This document shows, in pieces, positions 50,252-59,602 of a stretch of DNA of 64,000 nucleotides (within the stretch, counting starts at the first letter, position 1; every line of letters starts with the position of its first letter). The DNA comes from Lachnospiraceae bacterium MA2020 (GTDB lineage: Bacteria > Bacillota > Clostridia > Lachnospirales > Lachnospiraceae): positions 54,675-118,674 of the forward strand of contig KN050797.1 in assembly GCA_000746015.1 (NCBI GenBank), in the 5' to 3' direction. The position numbers were made by a program, and so were the translations under genes. Below the pieces are notes generated by a model. That model searched no databases. It was not told the origin of the DNA and worked only from the letters and a program-made list of their open reading frames with translations.

Positions 50252-52114
50252 ATGCGTAAATGGGATTGTGTGGCATGGATGACCGCAGTGGCACTAGCAC
50301 TGGGGACAACCATGCCATCTTCCGTTGTGTGGGGAGATGAAGTTGTAGAGATTAATGAGGATGAAATATCATCTGCATCTGAGACTGCGGCTGAAAGCGA
50401 AGAAGACGAAGATAATGATTTCTCAATCATGGGCGATACGATAGATGATAAAACTAAGCTTGCCTATGTGATCAAAGATGGAGGAGCTGTCGTAAAAGGC
50501 TACTCCGGCGGCAACTCTGATAAGGGCGTAAAGATCGAGATACCGAAGAAACTTGGTGGTAAGAAAGTAATTCGAATTGCGAAAGAAGCTTTTAGCCATC
50601 GTGATCCAAATAAAAAATATTACACAACAGTTAAGTCAGTAGTAATACCTCCGACGGTAGAAACGATAGGTGCATCGGCGTTCGAATTTCAGGATTTGAA
50701 AAAGGTTACTTTCAGCGAGCCTGAGAAAAGTAAACTTACGGTGATAAAGGATAGCGCTTTTGCATATAATGATGAGCTTAAATCCATAAGCCTGCCGGAT
50801 AGCGTGACAACTATAGGGGAGTCAGCATTTCGCTGCAATACAGCAGGATCGACTGTGGGACAGTTTACAAGTCTTGTATTGCCGGCTCATCTGCAGACAA
50901 TAGGTGATAATGCCTTTCAGGGGCATCCAAATCTTTCATCGGTAACATTTGGAAAAGAGATCACTTCACTGGGACATGCCTCTTTTCATTATGCTGGCCT
51001 GACAAGAGTACAGCTTCCTAATTCCTGTACTAATCTTTCGGGAGCTTTTCAGAGTAATCAGAAACTGGAAGAGTTTATCTTTCCTAACAAGATCACAGAA
51101 AGCAAGTATGATTTCTACTGCTGCAGTTCGTTAAAGAAGATATATGTGCCTAAGTCAATGAAGCTGTTTGTTCCAAAAGATTTTGAAGGCAGCAGCAGTC
51201 TGACCGATGTATATTATCAGGGATCAGAGGAAGAATGGAATGCTATACAGAGGAATGATGAGTTTGATAATTATGTTTTGAAGAAGGCTACAAAGCATTT
51301 CCATGCATCATTAGCTGACTTTGGAGCAGTAGATGACCCGGCAGACCCATATGGTGATCCTACACCGAAGCCTGCACCGGCGCCAGAGCCGACACCAACG
51401 CCAGAGCCGACACCGACACCGGAGCCAACACCAACGCCGGAGCCAACACCAACGCCGGAGCCAGAACCAACACCGGAGCCGACACCAAAGCCGGATCCAA
51501 CACCGACACCAGAGCCAGAACCAACGCCGGAGCCAACACCAGCACCGGATCCAACACCGGAACCAGAGCCAACTCCAGAGCCGGCACCGACACCAACGCC
51601 ATCAGATAATACTGTTTCGCCAAATAAGCCAACACCATCAGATAACACGGTTTCACCAAATAAACCGGAGAAGACAGTTATCAATAAGGATGGTTTTGAA
51701 ATAAGCTATTATTCAGAAGTGCCATTCTCGGGTAAAAAAATGGATATCAAAAATTTTGATATCTCAGTAAATAAGGATGGAAAGTCCTACGCTGCTTCAA
51801 AATTAAAGGTTAATAAAAAGTCAGGCAAAATTCAGATAAAGAAGCTGACGCCTGTGGACAAGAAAACACAAAAGACGGTTAAGAAGCTTACAAAAGGTAA
51901 CGGTGGCTTAGATTTTAAGGTCACAGCTTACACAGTTTCGTCTGATTCACCTGTAACTGCAAAATTCACAAAGAAAGGTGAACTTAAGAGTGTCCTGATC
52001 AAATTTGGTGAAAATATTTACAAGTGCAATAAAGATGAGTATGACTTTGATAAGGCATCAAAGACTCTGACATTTAAGGGAAGTAATCTTACAGGAAAAT
52101 ATGTCATAGGTTAA
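50252..52114 (+). CDS. Secreted BspA-like leucine-rich-repeat (LRR_5) protein with Pro-Thr stalk
   Basis: 620 residues. Signal peptide about 1-29 (VWGDE cleavage region). An acidic linker leads to BspA/TpLRR repeats at about 60-345: units such as [34 protein letters not shown] and [16 protein letters not shown] Pro-Thr-Glu stalk of [10 protein letters not shown] units covers about 368-450, followed by two [10 protein letters not shown] copies, and a C-terminal domain (about 475-620) rich in Lys/Asp with [19 protein letters not shown]. No LPXTG is present, so it may be released or held by the C-terminal domain. Adhesion to host or plant polymers is the usual inference for BspA proteins. AGGGAGGA gives a strong ribosome site. 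Confidence 0.85.
   Translation: MRKWDCVAWMTAVALALGTTMPSSVVWGDEVVEINEDEISSASETAAESEEDEDNDFSIMGDTIDDKTKLAYVIKDGGAVVKGYSGGNSDKGVKIEIPKKLGGKKVIRIAKEAFSHRDPNKKYYTTVKSVVIPPTVETIGASAFEFQDLKKVTFSEPEKSKLTVIKDSAFAYNDELKSISLPDSVTTIGESAFRCNTAGSTVGQFTSLVLPAHLQTIGDNAFQGHPNLSSVTFGKEITSLGHASFHYAGLTRVQLPNSCTNLSGAFQSNQKLEEFIFPNKITESKYDFYCCSSLKKIYVPKSMKLFVPKDFEGSSSLTDVYYQGSEEEWNAIQRNDEFDNYVLKKATKHFHASLADFGAVDDPADPYGDPTPKPAPAPEPTPTPEPTPTPEPTPTPEPTPTPEPEPTPEPTPKPDPTPTPEPEPTPEPTPAPDPTPEPEPTPEPAPTPTPSDNTVSPNKPTPSDNTVSPNKPEKTVINKDGFEISYYSEVPFSGKKMDIKNFDISVNKDGKSYAASKLKVNKKSGKIQIKKLTPVDKKTQKTVKKLTKGNGGLDFKVTAYTVSSDSPVTAKFTKKGELKSVLIKFGENIYKCNKDEYDFDKASKTLTFKGSNLTGKYVIG
51358..51606 (+). repeat. Pro-Thr-Glu codon repeat (stalk)
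   Basis: Short units of 6-12 bp (ccaacacc, ccagagccg, and similar) encode alternating PT and PE dipeptides. The tract has a base composition far more C-rich than the surroundings and is likely to vary in length between strains by slipped-strand pairing. Confidence 0.8.
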
Positions 52115-52153
52115 GTTTAAGTGAGATTAAAAACATAATATTGTAGGTTATAA

Positions 52154-52193
52154 AAAGGCAGATATCGGCATAAAACCGGTATCTGTCTTTTGT
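52154..52193 (+). terminator. Terminator after the LRR protein
   Basis: AAAGGCAGATATCGG (52154-52168) pairs with CCGGTATCTGTCTTT (52176-52190) with one G-U or mismatch, followed by TTTTG. A second short stem TCCGCC-AAA-GGCGGA lies at 52200-52214. Confidence 0.8.
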
Positions 52194-52215
52194 TGCGTAT
52201 CCGCCAAAGGCGGAC

Positions 52216-52244
52216 TTGCAAGAAAAAAGATAATATCATAAAAT
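52216..52244 (+). promoter_or_regulatory. Predicted sigma-A promoter of the VTC-DUF4956-CotH operon
   Basis: TTGCAA (52216-52221), 17-base spacer, TAAAAT (52239-52244), 41 bp before the VTC gene. Confidence 0.6.
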
Positions 52245-52284
52245 TATGTAGGTGTATAAATATTAGTACAAAGAAGGTGATGTA

Positions 52285-52986
52285 ATGACGGACAGGAATT
52301 ATCGTCATGAGTTTAAGTATCTGTCCACTGAAAGAGCACTCAGACAGCTGGAAGTCAGGCTGAATGGAGTGGTGGCGCGTGACAGCCATGTCATGGATAC
52401 CGGTCGGTATCTCATACGCAGTGTGTATTTTGATGACTTAAACAATTCCTGCTATAGGGAGAATGAGGATGGAGCAGATCCAAGGGAGAAATTCAGGATA
52501 CGTATCTACAATGCAGACAGCTCAAGGATCGCTCTTGAGTGTAAGCAGAAGTATCGGTCAATGACACATAAGGATACACAGGTCATCGACAGAGATATGT
52601 ATGATATTCTGATGGGAGATGATCTATCTTTTGACATAAAAGAAAGCTGCCCTGCACTGGTTAAGAAGGTAATGATGCTCAAAAAGACAAGACTTCTGGC
52701 ACCAAAGATCATAGTGCAGTATGAGAGGATACCATTTATATGTAACAATGGAAACGTCAGGATAACCTTTGATATGAATATATCAGCTTCAAAGGACTTT
52801 GAGCATTTCTTTGAGGATCGTATAAGTACTCTGCCGGTTCTTTGCAGTGGTCAGCATTTACTTGAAGTCAAGTATGATGCATATCTGCCGGACTATATTA
52901 AGTCGGCTATAGATAATTGTGAGTTAAATTACACGACGTTTTCTAAGTATTATTTGTGCCGGAAGGCAGGGAGGTTATTATTGTGA
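52285..52986 (+). CDS. VTC-domain protein (polyphosphate polymerase-like)
   Basis: 233 residues, a single VTC domain related to the catalytic tunnel of yeast Vtc4, which makes polyphosphate from ATP. Basic and acidic tunnel segments are visible: YRHEFKYLS, YLIRSVYFDDLNNSCY, KFRIRIY, IALECKQKYR, IVQYERIPFI, VRITFDMNIS and LLEVKYDAYLP. No membrane helix is present, so membrane attachment would come from the next gene product. AAGGTG precedes the ATG. The stop overlaps the GTG start of the DUF4956 gene (GTGA). Activity is inferred from the fold; the family may use other nucleotides. Confidence 0.85.
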   Translation: MTDRNYRHEFKYLSTERALRQLEVRLNGVVARDSHVMDTGRYLIRSVYFDDLNNSCYRENEDGADPREKFRIRIYNADSSRIALECKQKYRSMTHKDTQVIDRDMYDILMGDDLSFDIKESCPALVKKVMMLKKTRLLAPKIIVQYERIPFICNNGNVRITFDMNISASKDFEHFFEDRISTLPVLCSGQHLLEVKYDAYLPDYIKSAIDNCELNYTTFSKYYLCRKAGRLLL

Positions 52987-53660
52987 AGTTTGGTGATATA
53001 TTTAAGAACTCGTTTTTGCAGGGATTTGCAGGCAGAGAAATTGGAACAATAGAGATTTTTGCTGCACTCGCGCTGACATGTGTTCTGGCATGCTACATTT
53101 TTGCAGTATACAGAGTTGTTACGCGCAAGACATTCTATTCTAAAAATTTTAATATTTCACTTGCAGTAGTCAGTGTGATAACTGCAGCTATAATTTTGAC
53201 GATACAGTCAAGCCTTGTGGTATCACTTGGTATGGTAGGTGCTCTGTCCATAGTAAGATTTCGTACGGCAGTCAAGGAGCCTATGGATCTTGCATTTATG
53301 TTTTGGTCTATAAGTATCGGTATAATGTGCGGCGCAGGTATGCTTGAGATCGCAGTGATATCTTCAATGGTGATCACAATATTAGTTGTAGTCCTTGAGA
53401 TGATACCAAATATGCATGGATCTGAGCTTTTGATCGTAAATATTGAAGATAATGATGACGCGATCGAAAAACTTGAAGCTGTGATCAAAAAGCATAGCAG
53501 CTCAAGCCATGTGAAGTCTAGAAATGTAAGAGCTGGGGTCGAAGATATAGTATATGAAGTAAGGACAAAAGAGGAAAGAAATCTTGCCAGAGCAGTAGCT
53601 GGTATTGAGGCCGTAAATTCAGTATCAGTGCTCGATCATGATGGAGAGATCATGCTATGA
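52983..53660 (+). CDS. DUF4956 four-helix membrane protein
   Basis: 225 residues from GTG 52983, chosen because GGGAGG lies nine bases upstream. About four membrane helices (about 22-44, 57-75, 80-92, 115-140) are followed by a cytoplasmic ferredoxin-like domain (about 146-225). The segment SLGMVGALSIVRFRTAVKEP is the family hallmark. DUF4956 proteins are repeatedly found next to VTC-domain and CotH genes, where they may supply the membrane channel or anchor for the VTC domain, as the membrane part does in yeast VTC. That role is inference. The gene shares four bases with both neighbours. Confidence 0.85.
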   Translation: MKFGDIFKNSFLQGFAGREIGTIEIFAALALTCVLACYIFAVYRVVTRKTFYSKNFNISLAVVSVITAAIILTIQSSLVVSLGMVGALSIVRFRTAVKEPMDLAFMFWSISIGIMCGAGMLEIAVISSMVITILVVVLEMIPNMHGSELLIVNIEDNDDAIEKLEAVIKKHSSSSHVKSRNVRAGVEDIVYEVRTKEERNLARAVAGIEAVNSVSVLDHDGEIML

Positions 53661-55495
53661 TGCGTAAAGTCCGCATTATGCCGGTGGTGTTATTGCTGCT
53701 GGCTTTGATCCCGCTTGTCCTGATAATAAAATATCTGGGGAATGATCAGGAGGAAACAAAGCTGTTTGACAGTGTAAGAATATCAGATAATTCTGATAAA
53801 GATATACTGAGTATCGGACTGCATTATGACACAAATCATGACTCCGATACATGGTATGCGTTTTTGCCTTCTGTATTTGATCCGCAAAACATCCATTTAA
53901 GTTTTAAGGGATGCGATCATATTGAGCTTGAAGATATAAATGGAGTACATTACAGCTTTGATAATAACGACCGTTTCAAGGATGTCCGTCAGAATGAAAC
54001 TTATTATATAGAGTTCTGCGACAAAAGAGGCGGAGTCATCAAAAAAGGTAAATTTATGATGATGCAGTCTAAAAAAGTGCCTGCATTATTTATAAATACG
54101 GAGTCAGGAAGCCTTGACTATATTCATTCAAGCAAAAAGCATTCAGAAGTGGCAGAGATGCTTCTTAAAAATACAGATGGAAATATAGAATATCGGGGCA
54201 GGCTTTCAAGTATAAAGGGCAGGGGTAATACTACATGGGGTTATGATAAGAGACCTTATGCTATAATTTTGGAAAAAAGTACTTCTCTTTTGGGCATGTC
54301 GAGGTCAAAAAACTGGGCACTTATCGCTAACTATGTTGACAGATCCGAGATAAGAGACAGATTTGTAAAGTACATAGCAGGCCAGATGGATATGAAATTC
54401 GTTCCCGGATGTGAATATGTAGATCTTTACTGCAATGGTGAATACAGAGGCTTGTATCTGCTTTCTGAAAAGAATGAGGTTGATAAGCAGAGGCTTGACA
54501 TAGAGGACCTTCAGCTTAAAAACAGAAGAGTCAATGTAAAGCCTCTTGGTGAGTATAGTGCGGTTTCTGTAAATGCGAGCGATCCCGGGGAGCGACGCGG
54601 ATTTGATATTTCAAGCCCTGAGGATATTACAGGCGGCTATCTTTTTGAGAAAAACTATTCTGACAGATATACCAGGTTCCCGAGCCGCTTCAGGCTTAAT
54701 AGCGGCGAGAAGTACTGTATACGCTCACCGTATAATGCTTCTATGGAGGAAGTCGAGTATATTGCAGGAATCATGCAAAAAATTGAAGATGGGGCAGCGG
54801 AAGGAGAGGATGTTTCTGAGTACGCAGATCTAAAGAGCTTTGCTGATAAGTATCTTTTGGAGGAGTTTGTGGCAAACGAAGCTTCAGGAGCTACGAGTTC
54901 TTTCTTTTATAAGGACTCTGACAGAGTGGACAGCCATGTTTTTGCAGGACCTGCCTGGGATTATGATAAATGTCTTGGAAATGCCATGAATCCAATGATA
55001 GATGATGTGAGGCATATGACATTTTTGACAGCACATGCCTCAAATACAAAGATATTCTTTAATCTTGTAACAAAAAATGAAGATTTCCGAACGATCGTAA
55101 GAGACGAATACTTAAATGTGTTCCGTCCGATAATACAGAAGATCATTAATGATGGCATTGTCTATGAATATGCAAAGATACCTACTACAGATGAAATGGA
55201 GCCGCTTCGCTGGCAGGGAAATATTGATAACGTGAAAAATGTTGTGGAAGATGTCGAGCAGTTTAGCATAGGAAGACTGAAGTTTTTTGATGATATATTT
55301 ATTGATAATGATGACGTCTGTATTATAACATTCGATGACAGAACAGGCTTAGAACTTGGGGTGATAAGCGGCGAGGCAATAGGAGAGCTTCCTCCGGCAG
55401 ATGAAGGATCTAAATGGATCAATGAGGCAAATGGTGAAGAAATCAATGAAATGTCAGTAATCACAGAAAGCATCACTGTAAAGCAGGGAAAGTAA
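53657..55495 (+). CDS. CotH-family secreted protein kinase-like protein
   Basis: 612 residues. An N-terminal signal anchor (about 6-25) puts the rest outside the membrane. Residues about 130-470 form a CotH kinase-like domain: SIKGRGNTTWGYDKRPYAI, LLGMSRSKNWALIANYVDRS, YRGLYLLSEKNEVDKQRL and the catalytic-type motif AGPAWDYDKCLGN. CotH of Bacillus phosphorylates spore-coat proteins on Ser; homologues occur widely in surface proteins of anaerobes. A beta-rich N-terminal region (about 40-125) and a C-terminal tail follow the core. Its ATG overlaps the DUF4956 stop, so all three genes are made together. Substrate unknown. Confidence 0.87.
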   Translation: MMRKVRIMPVVLLLLALIPLVLIIKYLGNDQEETKLFDSVRISDNSDKDILSIGLHYDTNHDSDTWYAFLPSVFDPQNIHLSFKGCDHIELEDINGVHYSFDNNDRFKDVRQNETYYIEFCDKRGGVIKKGKFMMMQSKKVPALFINTESGSLDYIHSSKKHSEVAEMLLKNTDGNIEYRGRLSSIKGRGNTTWGYDKRPYAIILEKSTSLLGMSRSKNWALIANYVDRSEIRDRFVKYIAGQMDMKFVPGCEYVDLYCNGEYRGLYLLSEKNEVDKQRLDIEDLQLKNRRVNVKPLGEYSAVSVNASDPGERRGFDISSPEDITGGYLFEKNYSDRYTRFPSRFRLNSGEKYCIRSPYNASMEEVEYIAGIMQKIEDGAAEGEDVSEYADLKSFADKYLLEEFVANEASGATSSFFYKDSDRVDSHVFAGPAWDYDKCLGNAMNPMIDDVRHMTFLTAHASNTKIFFNLVTKNEDFRTIVRDEYLNVFRPIIQKIINDGIVYEYAKIPTTDEMEPLRWQGNIDNVKNVVEDVEQFSIGRLKFFDDIFIDNDDVCIITFDDRTGLELGVISGEAIGELPPADEGSKWINEANGEEINEMSVITESITVKQGK

Positions 55496-55504
55496 CATAA
55501 GAAC

Positions 55505-55533
55505 TTGACAAAAGATAGGTAATTTAGTACAAA
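55505..55533 (+). promoter_or_regulatory. Predicted promoter of the Na/phosphate cotransporter
   Basis: Consensus TTGACA (55505-55510), 17-base spacer, TACAAA (55528-55533), 72 bp before the transporter start. Confidence 0.65.
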
Positions 55534-55605
55534 TTTAAAGGTATGTAATTTTATTATGGCAGAGTTAAAACGACTTAAGAATGTCATTTATGAAGGAGAA
55601 ATTTA

Positions 55606-57234
55606 ATGACGATATTTGATCTGTTCAATGTATTGGGAGGGCTTGCTTTCTTTCTGTTTGGTATGACGGTTATGTCTGGAGGTCTTAAAAAGGCAGCCGG
55701 TGGACGCATGGAAGAGATGCTTCAGAAAATGACAGATAATCTGGCTAAGAGCCTTGCTTTTGGTGCGATCATTACTATAGCGATACAGTCCTCATCGGCA
55801 TTGACAGTAATGCTTGTCGGTCTTGTAAACTCAGGTATCATGAACCTTACGCAGACTGTTGGTATAATAATGGGTTCAAACGTAGGTACTACGCTTACAG
55901 CATGGATACTCAGTACCAGCGGGATACAGACTGATAATATTTTCTTATCAATGCTCAAGCCTGAGCACTTTTCACCGATTATCGCTCTTGTGGGCGTAGT
56001 CATGATGATGGCTGCCAAGGAGGAGAGAAGAAAAGACATAGGTTCGATACTTATAGGATTTGCAGTCTTGATGAAAGGCATGCAGATCATGTCTGACACG
56101 TTGAAGCCTCTTGCAGATATGCCTGAGTTTGCGCATATTCTTACGGCTTTTCGCAATCCTATACTTGGTGTTATCGTAGGTGCGGTATTTACGGGCGTTA
56201 TCCAGTCATCAGCGGCATCTGTCGGTGTACTTCAGGCGTTATCGCTTACAGGTCAGATTTCATATGCTATGGCAATCCCGATCATCATGGGACAAAATAT
56301 CGGTACTTGTGTAACAGCCCTTTTGTCTGCTATAGGTGTAAGCAAAAATGCTAAAAGAGTATCGGTAATACATGTGAGTTTCAATCTCATAGGTACTGCA
56401 GTTGGACTTGTAGTGTATCTTATCTGTGAGTCGATCATAAGGATACCGGCTCTTGAGGAGCCTATAACCCCATTTGCGGTTGCGGGATTTCATTCCGTAT
56501 TTAATATTATGACAACTATAATCCTTTTGCCATTTGGAAAACAGCTCGTATATATAGCAAGAAAGGTAGTTAAAGAAGATACTGTTGCAGAGGTATTCCT
56601 TGATGACCGTCTTCTCATGACTCCTACTCTTGCAGTAGAAGAGTGCAGGAAAAAGACTGTACTTGTCATGAATGAGGCATTTGGCGGACTTAAGATCGCT
56701 CTTGATATGTTTGAGCAGTATGACGAGGAAAAAGACGGTCAGGTGCAGGAGATGGAAGCGACAGTTGATGACCTTGTAGAGAAGTGCAATCAGTTCCTTA
56801 TCAAGCTTTCTTCTAATAATATTACAGATATCAATGCTGTATATGTTGCTGACATGCTTCAAAGTCTTGGAGATATGGAGAGGATAAGCGACTATTCACT
56901 CTCACTTGCCGGTGCGACAAAAAAAATGAAGAAAAAGCCGCCAAAGTACTACAGAAAAGAGTGTAGAGTCCTTAATACAGAGATTACAGATCTGCTCATT
57001 GATATCGAGGAGTGTTATATCAAAAAAGATGGCAATAAAGCTTCTGACGTGATAGAGCGTGCTAATGATCTTGTAGGTCGTATCAAGCTTTTGCGTAAGA
57101 AAGATATCAAGGGACTCAAGAATGGCGAAAGTGATGCTCAGCTTAGTGTTTATATGACTGAGTATCTGACAGGATGTCGTCGTGTTGTAGAGCACGGAAT
57201 AAATATTGCAGGCTATCTGGCTGATAGCTTTTAA
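55606..57234 (+). CDS. Na/phosphate cotransporter with PhoU-like domain
   Basis: 542 residues. Two inverted helix-hairpin repeats carry the NaPi-II signature QSSSALTVMLVGLVNSG and QSSAASVGVLQALS, with GSNVGTTLTAWI and GQNIGTCVTALLSAIG. The cytoplasmic C-terminal part (about 340-540) is PhoU-like, helical, with VLVMNEAFGGLKIALDMFEQY. The protein imports phosphate with sodium; PhoU domains restrain uptake. It follows the VTC operon from its own promoter, so phosphate import and a putative polyphosphate polymerase lie together. AAGGAG precedes the ATG. Confidence 0.92.
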   Translation: MTIFDLFNVLGGLAFFLFGMTVMSGGLKKAAGGRMEEMLQKMTDNLAKSLAFGAIITIAIQSSSALTVMLVGLVNSGIMNLTQTVGIIMGSNVGTTLTAWILSTSGIQTDNIFLSMLKPEHFSPIIALVGVVMMMAAKEERRKDIGSILIGFAVLMKGMQIMSDTLKPLADMPEFAHILTAFRNPILGVIVGAVFTGVIQSSAASVGVLQALSLTGQISYAMAIPIIMGQNIGTCVTALLSAIGVSKNAKRVSVIHVSFNLIGTAVGLVVYLICESIIRIPALEEPITPFAVAGFHSVFNIMTTIILLPFGKQLVYIARKVVKEDTVAEVFLDDRLLMTPTLAVEECRKKTVLVMNEAFGGLKIALDMFEQYDEEKDGQVQEMEATVDDLVEKCNQFLIKLSSNNITDINAVYVADMLQSLGDMERISDYSLSLAGATKKMKKKPPKYYRKECRVLNTEITDLLIDIEECYIKKDGNKASDVIERANDLVGRIKLLRKKDIKGLKNGESDAQLSVYMTEYLTGCRRVVEHGINIAGYLADSF

Positions 57235-57251
57235 CTACGAAGGGAAATCGG

Positions 57252-58691
57252 ATGGAAAAGTTTTCGGAAATAGTTTCGGCTGTAGATGGGTTTGTGTGGG
57301 GACCTGTAATGCTCATATTGCTTGTCGGTACCGGAATTTATATGACAATTAGACTAAAGTTTCAGACTTGGTTTAATCTTGGTTATGCATTGAGAATCAT
57401 CTTCAGCAGTGACTCAAGGCATACAAAGAGAGGAACAGGCGACGTTTCTCCATTTGCATCACTTATGACAACTCTTGCGGCTACGATCGGTACAGGTAAT
57501 ATCGCCGGAGTTGCTACGGCGATGGCTGCAGGAGGTCCCGGAGCACTCGTATGGATGTGGATCAGTGCTCTTTTTGGACTCACGACAAAGTTTAGTGAGT
57601 GCATGCTTGCAGTAAAGTACAGAGAGAAAAATGAGATAGGCGAAATGAATGGTGGACCGATGTTCACCATGAGAAATGGCTTCAAGAACAAAAAGCTTGG
57701 TGCAGCACTAGGTTTTCTGTTTGCTTTTTTTGTATCGTTTGCATCCTTTGGAATTGGAGACATGACACAGTCAAATTCCATTGCATCGGCAGTAAATACT
57801 TCATTTGGAGTACCGCACTGGATCACGGGAGCAATTGTTACAGTACTTACTTTGGCGATAATCGTAGGCGGCATCAAGAGCATATCTAAGGTGTCATCAG
57901 TAGTCGTACCTGCCATGGCGTTATTTTACGTGATCGCCGGAGTTATATGCATTGTATTAAATATCAAGAATGTTCCATACGGCATATATCAGATTTTTAT
58001 GATGGCCTTTAATCCTAAAGCTATAGGCGGTGGAGTAGTTGGTACTATCACAGTAAGTGTGATGAATTCTATAAGATTTGGCGTAGCAAGAGGATGCTTT
58101 TCAAATGAGGCAGGCATGGGATCTGCGGCTATCACAGCTGCATCAGCTACCACGGACGATGCTGTGCGCCAGGGATACATCAACATGACAGGTACATTCT
58201 TTGACACCATAGTTGTTTGCTCTATCACAGGTCTTGTGATCGCATCTTCAGGTGTGCTCGGCACAGCAGATGCTGCGGGCAAGACGCTTTCAGCAGTTCC
58301 GTTGACTATGGCTGCTTTTGCGGCGACTCTTGGACCGATTGGTTCATATCTTGTATCGATAGGTATTGTGCTTTTTGCTTTCTCGACAATTATCGGTTGG
58401 GAGTACAACGGTGAGAAAGCAGTAGAGTACCTTATACCAAATAGAAAAGTTATATATGCATACAGAGTAGTTTATTCACTTTTTGTATTTGTTGGAGCGA
58501 CGCAGACGCTTGAGCTTATCTGGAATATATCAGATATCATGAATGCTCTTATGTCTGTTCCAAACCTCATCAGTCTTATCGCATTATCAAATGTTGTGGC
58601 AGATGAAGTGAAGCGTTTCCAGCCTACTATTGAGAGAGAAATGGCTCTGTTTAAGTGTGGAAAGCCTATAACAGTAGAAGATGAAGAATAA
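57252..58691 (+). CDS. Alanine/glycine:cation symporter (AGCS family)
   Basis: 479 residues, about 11 membrane helices. N-terminal WGPVMLILLVGTGIYMTIRL and the signatures LAATIGTGNIAGVATAMAAG, GPGALVWMWISALFG and CFSNEAGMGSAAITAA are the AGCS marks. It takes up alanine or glycine with Na. It starts 18 bases after the phosphate transporter and probably shares its transcript, which ends in a strong terminator. Physiological link to the phosphate genes is not evident. Confidence 0.94.
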   Translation: MEKFSEIVSAVDGFVWGPVMLILLVGTGIYMTIRLKFQTWFNLGYALRIIFSSDSRHTKRGTGDVSPFASLMTTLAATIGTGNIAGVATAMAAGGPGALVWMWISALFGLTTKFSECMLAVKYREKNEIGEMNGGPMFTMRNGFKNKKLGAALGFLFAFFVSFASFGIGDMTQSNSIASAVNTSFGVPHWITGAIVTVLTLAIIVGGIKSISKVSSVVVPAMALFYVIAGVICIVLNIKNVPYGIYQIFMMAFNPKAIGGGVVGTITVSVMNSIRFGVARGCFSNEAGMGSAAITAASATTDDAVRQGYINMTGTFFDTIVVCSITGLVIASSGVLGTADAAGKTLSAVPLTMAAFAATLGPIGSYLVSIGIVLFAFSTIIGWEYNGEKAVEYLIPNRKVIYAYRVVYSLFVFVGATQTLELIWNISDIMNALMSVPNLISLIALSNVVADEVKRFQPTIEREMALFKCGKPITVEDEE

Positions 58692-58707
58692 AAGATAGAA
58701 TAAAATG

Positions 58708-58745
58708 AAGATCCCCTTGCTGGATGTAAGCAAGGGGATCTTTTT
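58708..58745. terminator. Bidirectional terminator
   Basis: AAGATCCCCTTGC (58708-58720) and GCAAGGGGATCTT (58730-58742) form a 13-bp perfect stem with TTTTT after it. It lies between convergent transcripts. Confidence 0.88.
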
Positions 58746-58747
58746 GA

Positions 58748-59563
58748 TCATAGAACAGTTATAATACTCAAAGCAGCGGCTATTCCAAGTCCTAAAAGGA
58801 TGATGCCAAGGAGCATGAGACCGAGGCGTGCATGCTTTTCTGTAACAGTGCCGCTTTTGTGACTATAGTACAGCGGCATGTGCTCACCAATCTTGAAGGT
58901 ACTTTCAATACTCGAGTTGACATTGCAGAGACGGTAATTCTCTACGTCATCGATAAGATAAGAAACAATAGGGTAGTATGTGAATTTTGCACCCTTTATT
59001 ATCTTTGACTCCTTTGAGACCTGACGGGTATAAATGTCGATGATCTCTGAGTCGAGCATCTCAAGCTGCTTGTTTTTCAAGCTTATAAACTCTAAGATAA
59101 GGCTGAGCCCGCCTGATACCAATATCCCGGCGAGACAGAGCATTGCAATAGGCTCCTTGCCTTGATTTTCGGCGAGAGCGAGGAAGATGAGCAGGATGCC
59201 TGCGATAAGTATGAAAAATGGATTCATAGGATATTCATTTTCCTGACTTATGATAGATATCCTGTCATCATTACTGACTAAGTAAAGGCGTACGCTCTGA
59301 CCACTCTGGTAAGGAGCGGGAGATTTCACGTTCTTAGTATAAATGTGGTTGTTCTTTGGGTCAGTATAGGTTACTGATACATTGTAATAGTTATATAAGT
59401 CTCGTTCTTTAGAGTCTTTTTTCTGAACATGGCTGCAGCTTTTGACAGTGCCGTCAGCGCATGCATTTTTTCGATTTTGTAAAATAAACTGTTTAGTCTG
59501 GTTTGTACCTACCAGAAACATTATGATGCCCGGGACATACATAAGTATCTGAGAGAAATTCAT
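58748..59563 (-). CDS. DUF3592-type membrane protein
   Basis: 271 residues. N-terminal helix (about 5-22), two central helices (about 115-133 and 138-160) and a C-terminal helix (about 246-269) separate two similar extracytoplasmic beta segments: YYNVSVTYTDPKNNHIYTKN with YQSGQSVRLYLVSND, and TYYPIVSYLIDDVENYRLCN with FKIGEHMPLYYSHK. This is a tandem DUF3592 layout. Function unknown. It is the last gene of the minus-strand ascorbate region, 39 bases after the DeoR gene, and may be a read-through passenger. Confidence 0.7.
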   Translation of the reverse strand: MNFSQILMYVPGIIMFLVGTNQTKQFILQNRKNACADGTVKSCSHVQKKDSKERDLYNYYNVSVTYTDPKNNHIYTKNVKSPAPYQSGQSVRLYLVSNDDRISIISQENEYPMNPFFILIAGILLIFLALAENQGKEPIAMLCLAGILVSGGLSLILEFISLKNKQLEMLDSEIIDIYTRQVSKESKIIKGAKFTYYPIVSYLIDDVENYRLCNVNSSIESTFKIGEHMPLYYSHKSGTVTEKHARLGLMLLGIILLGLGIAAALSIITVL

Positions 59564-59602
59564 TTGGTCATATTCCTTTCAATATAAGTATCATAATTAG
59601 TA

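Noticed and set aside
51358-51606. Regular short repeats that could suggest a CRISPR-like array
   Set aside because: Units are 6-12 bp, in frame and coding for Pro/Thr/Glu; there are no spacers.
51271-51684. Gly/Val-Ser frame on the minus strand and Arg/His/Gln frame on the plus strand
   Set aside because: Both are alternative readings of the Pro-Thr-Glu codon repeat of the LRR protein.
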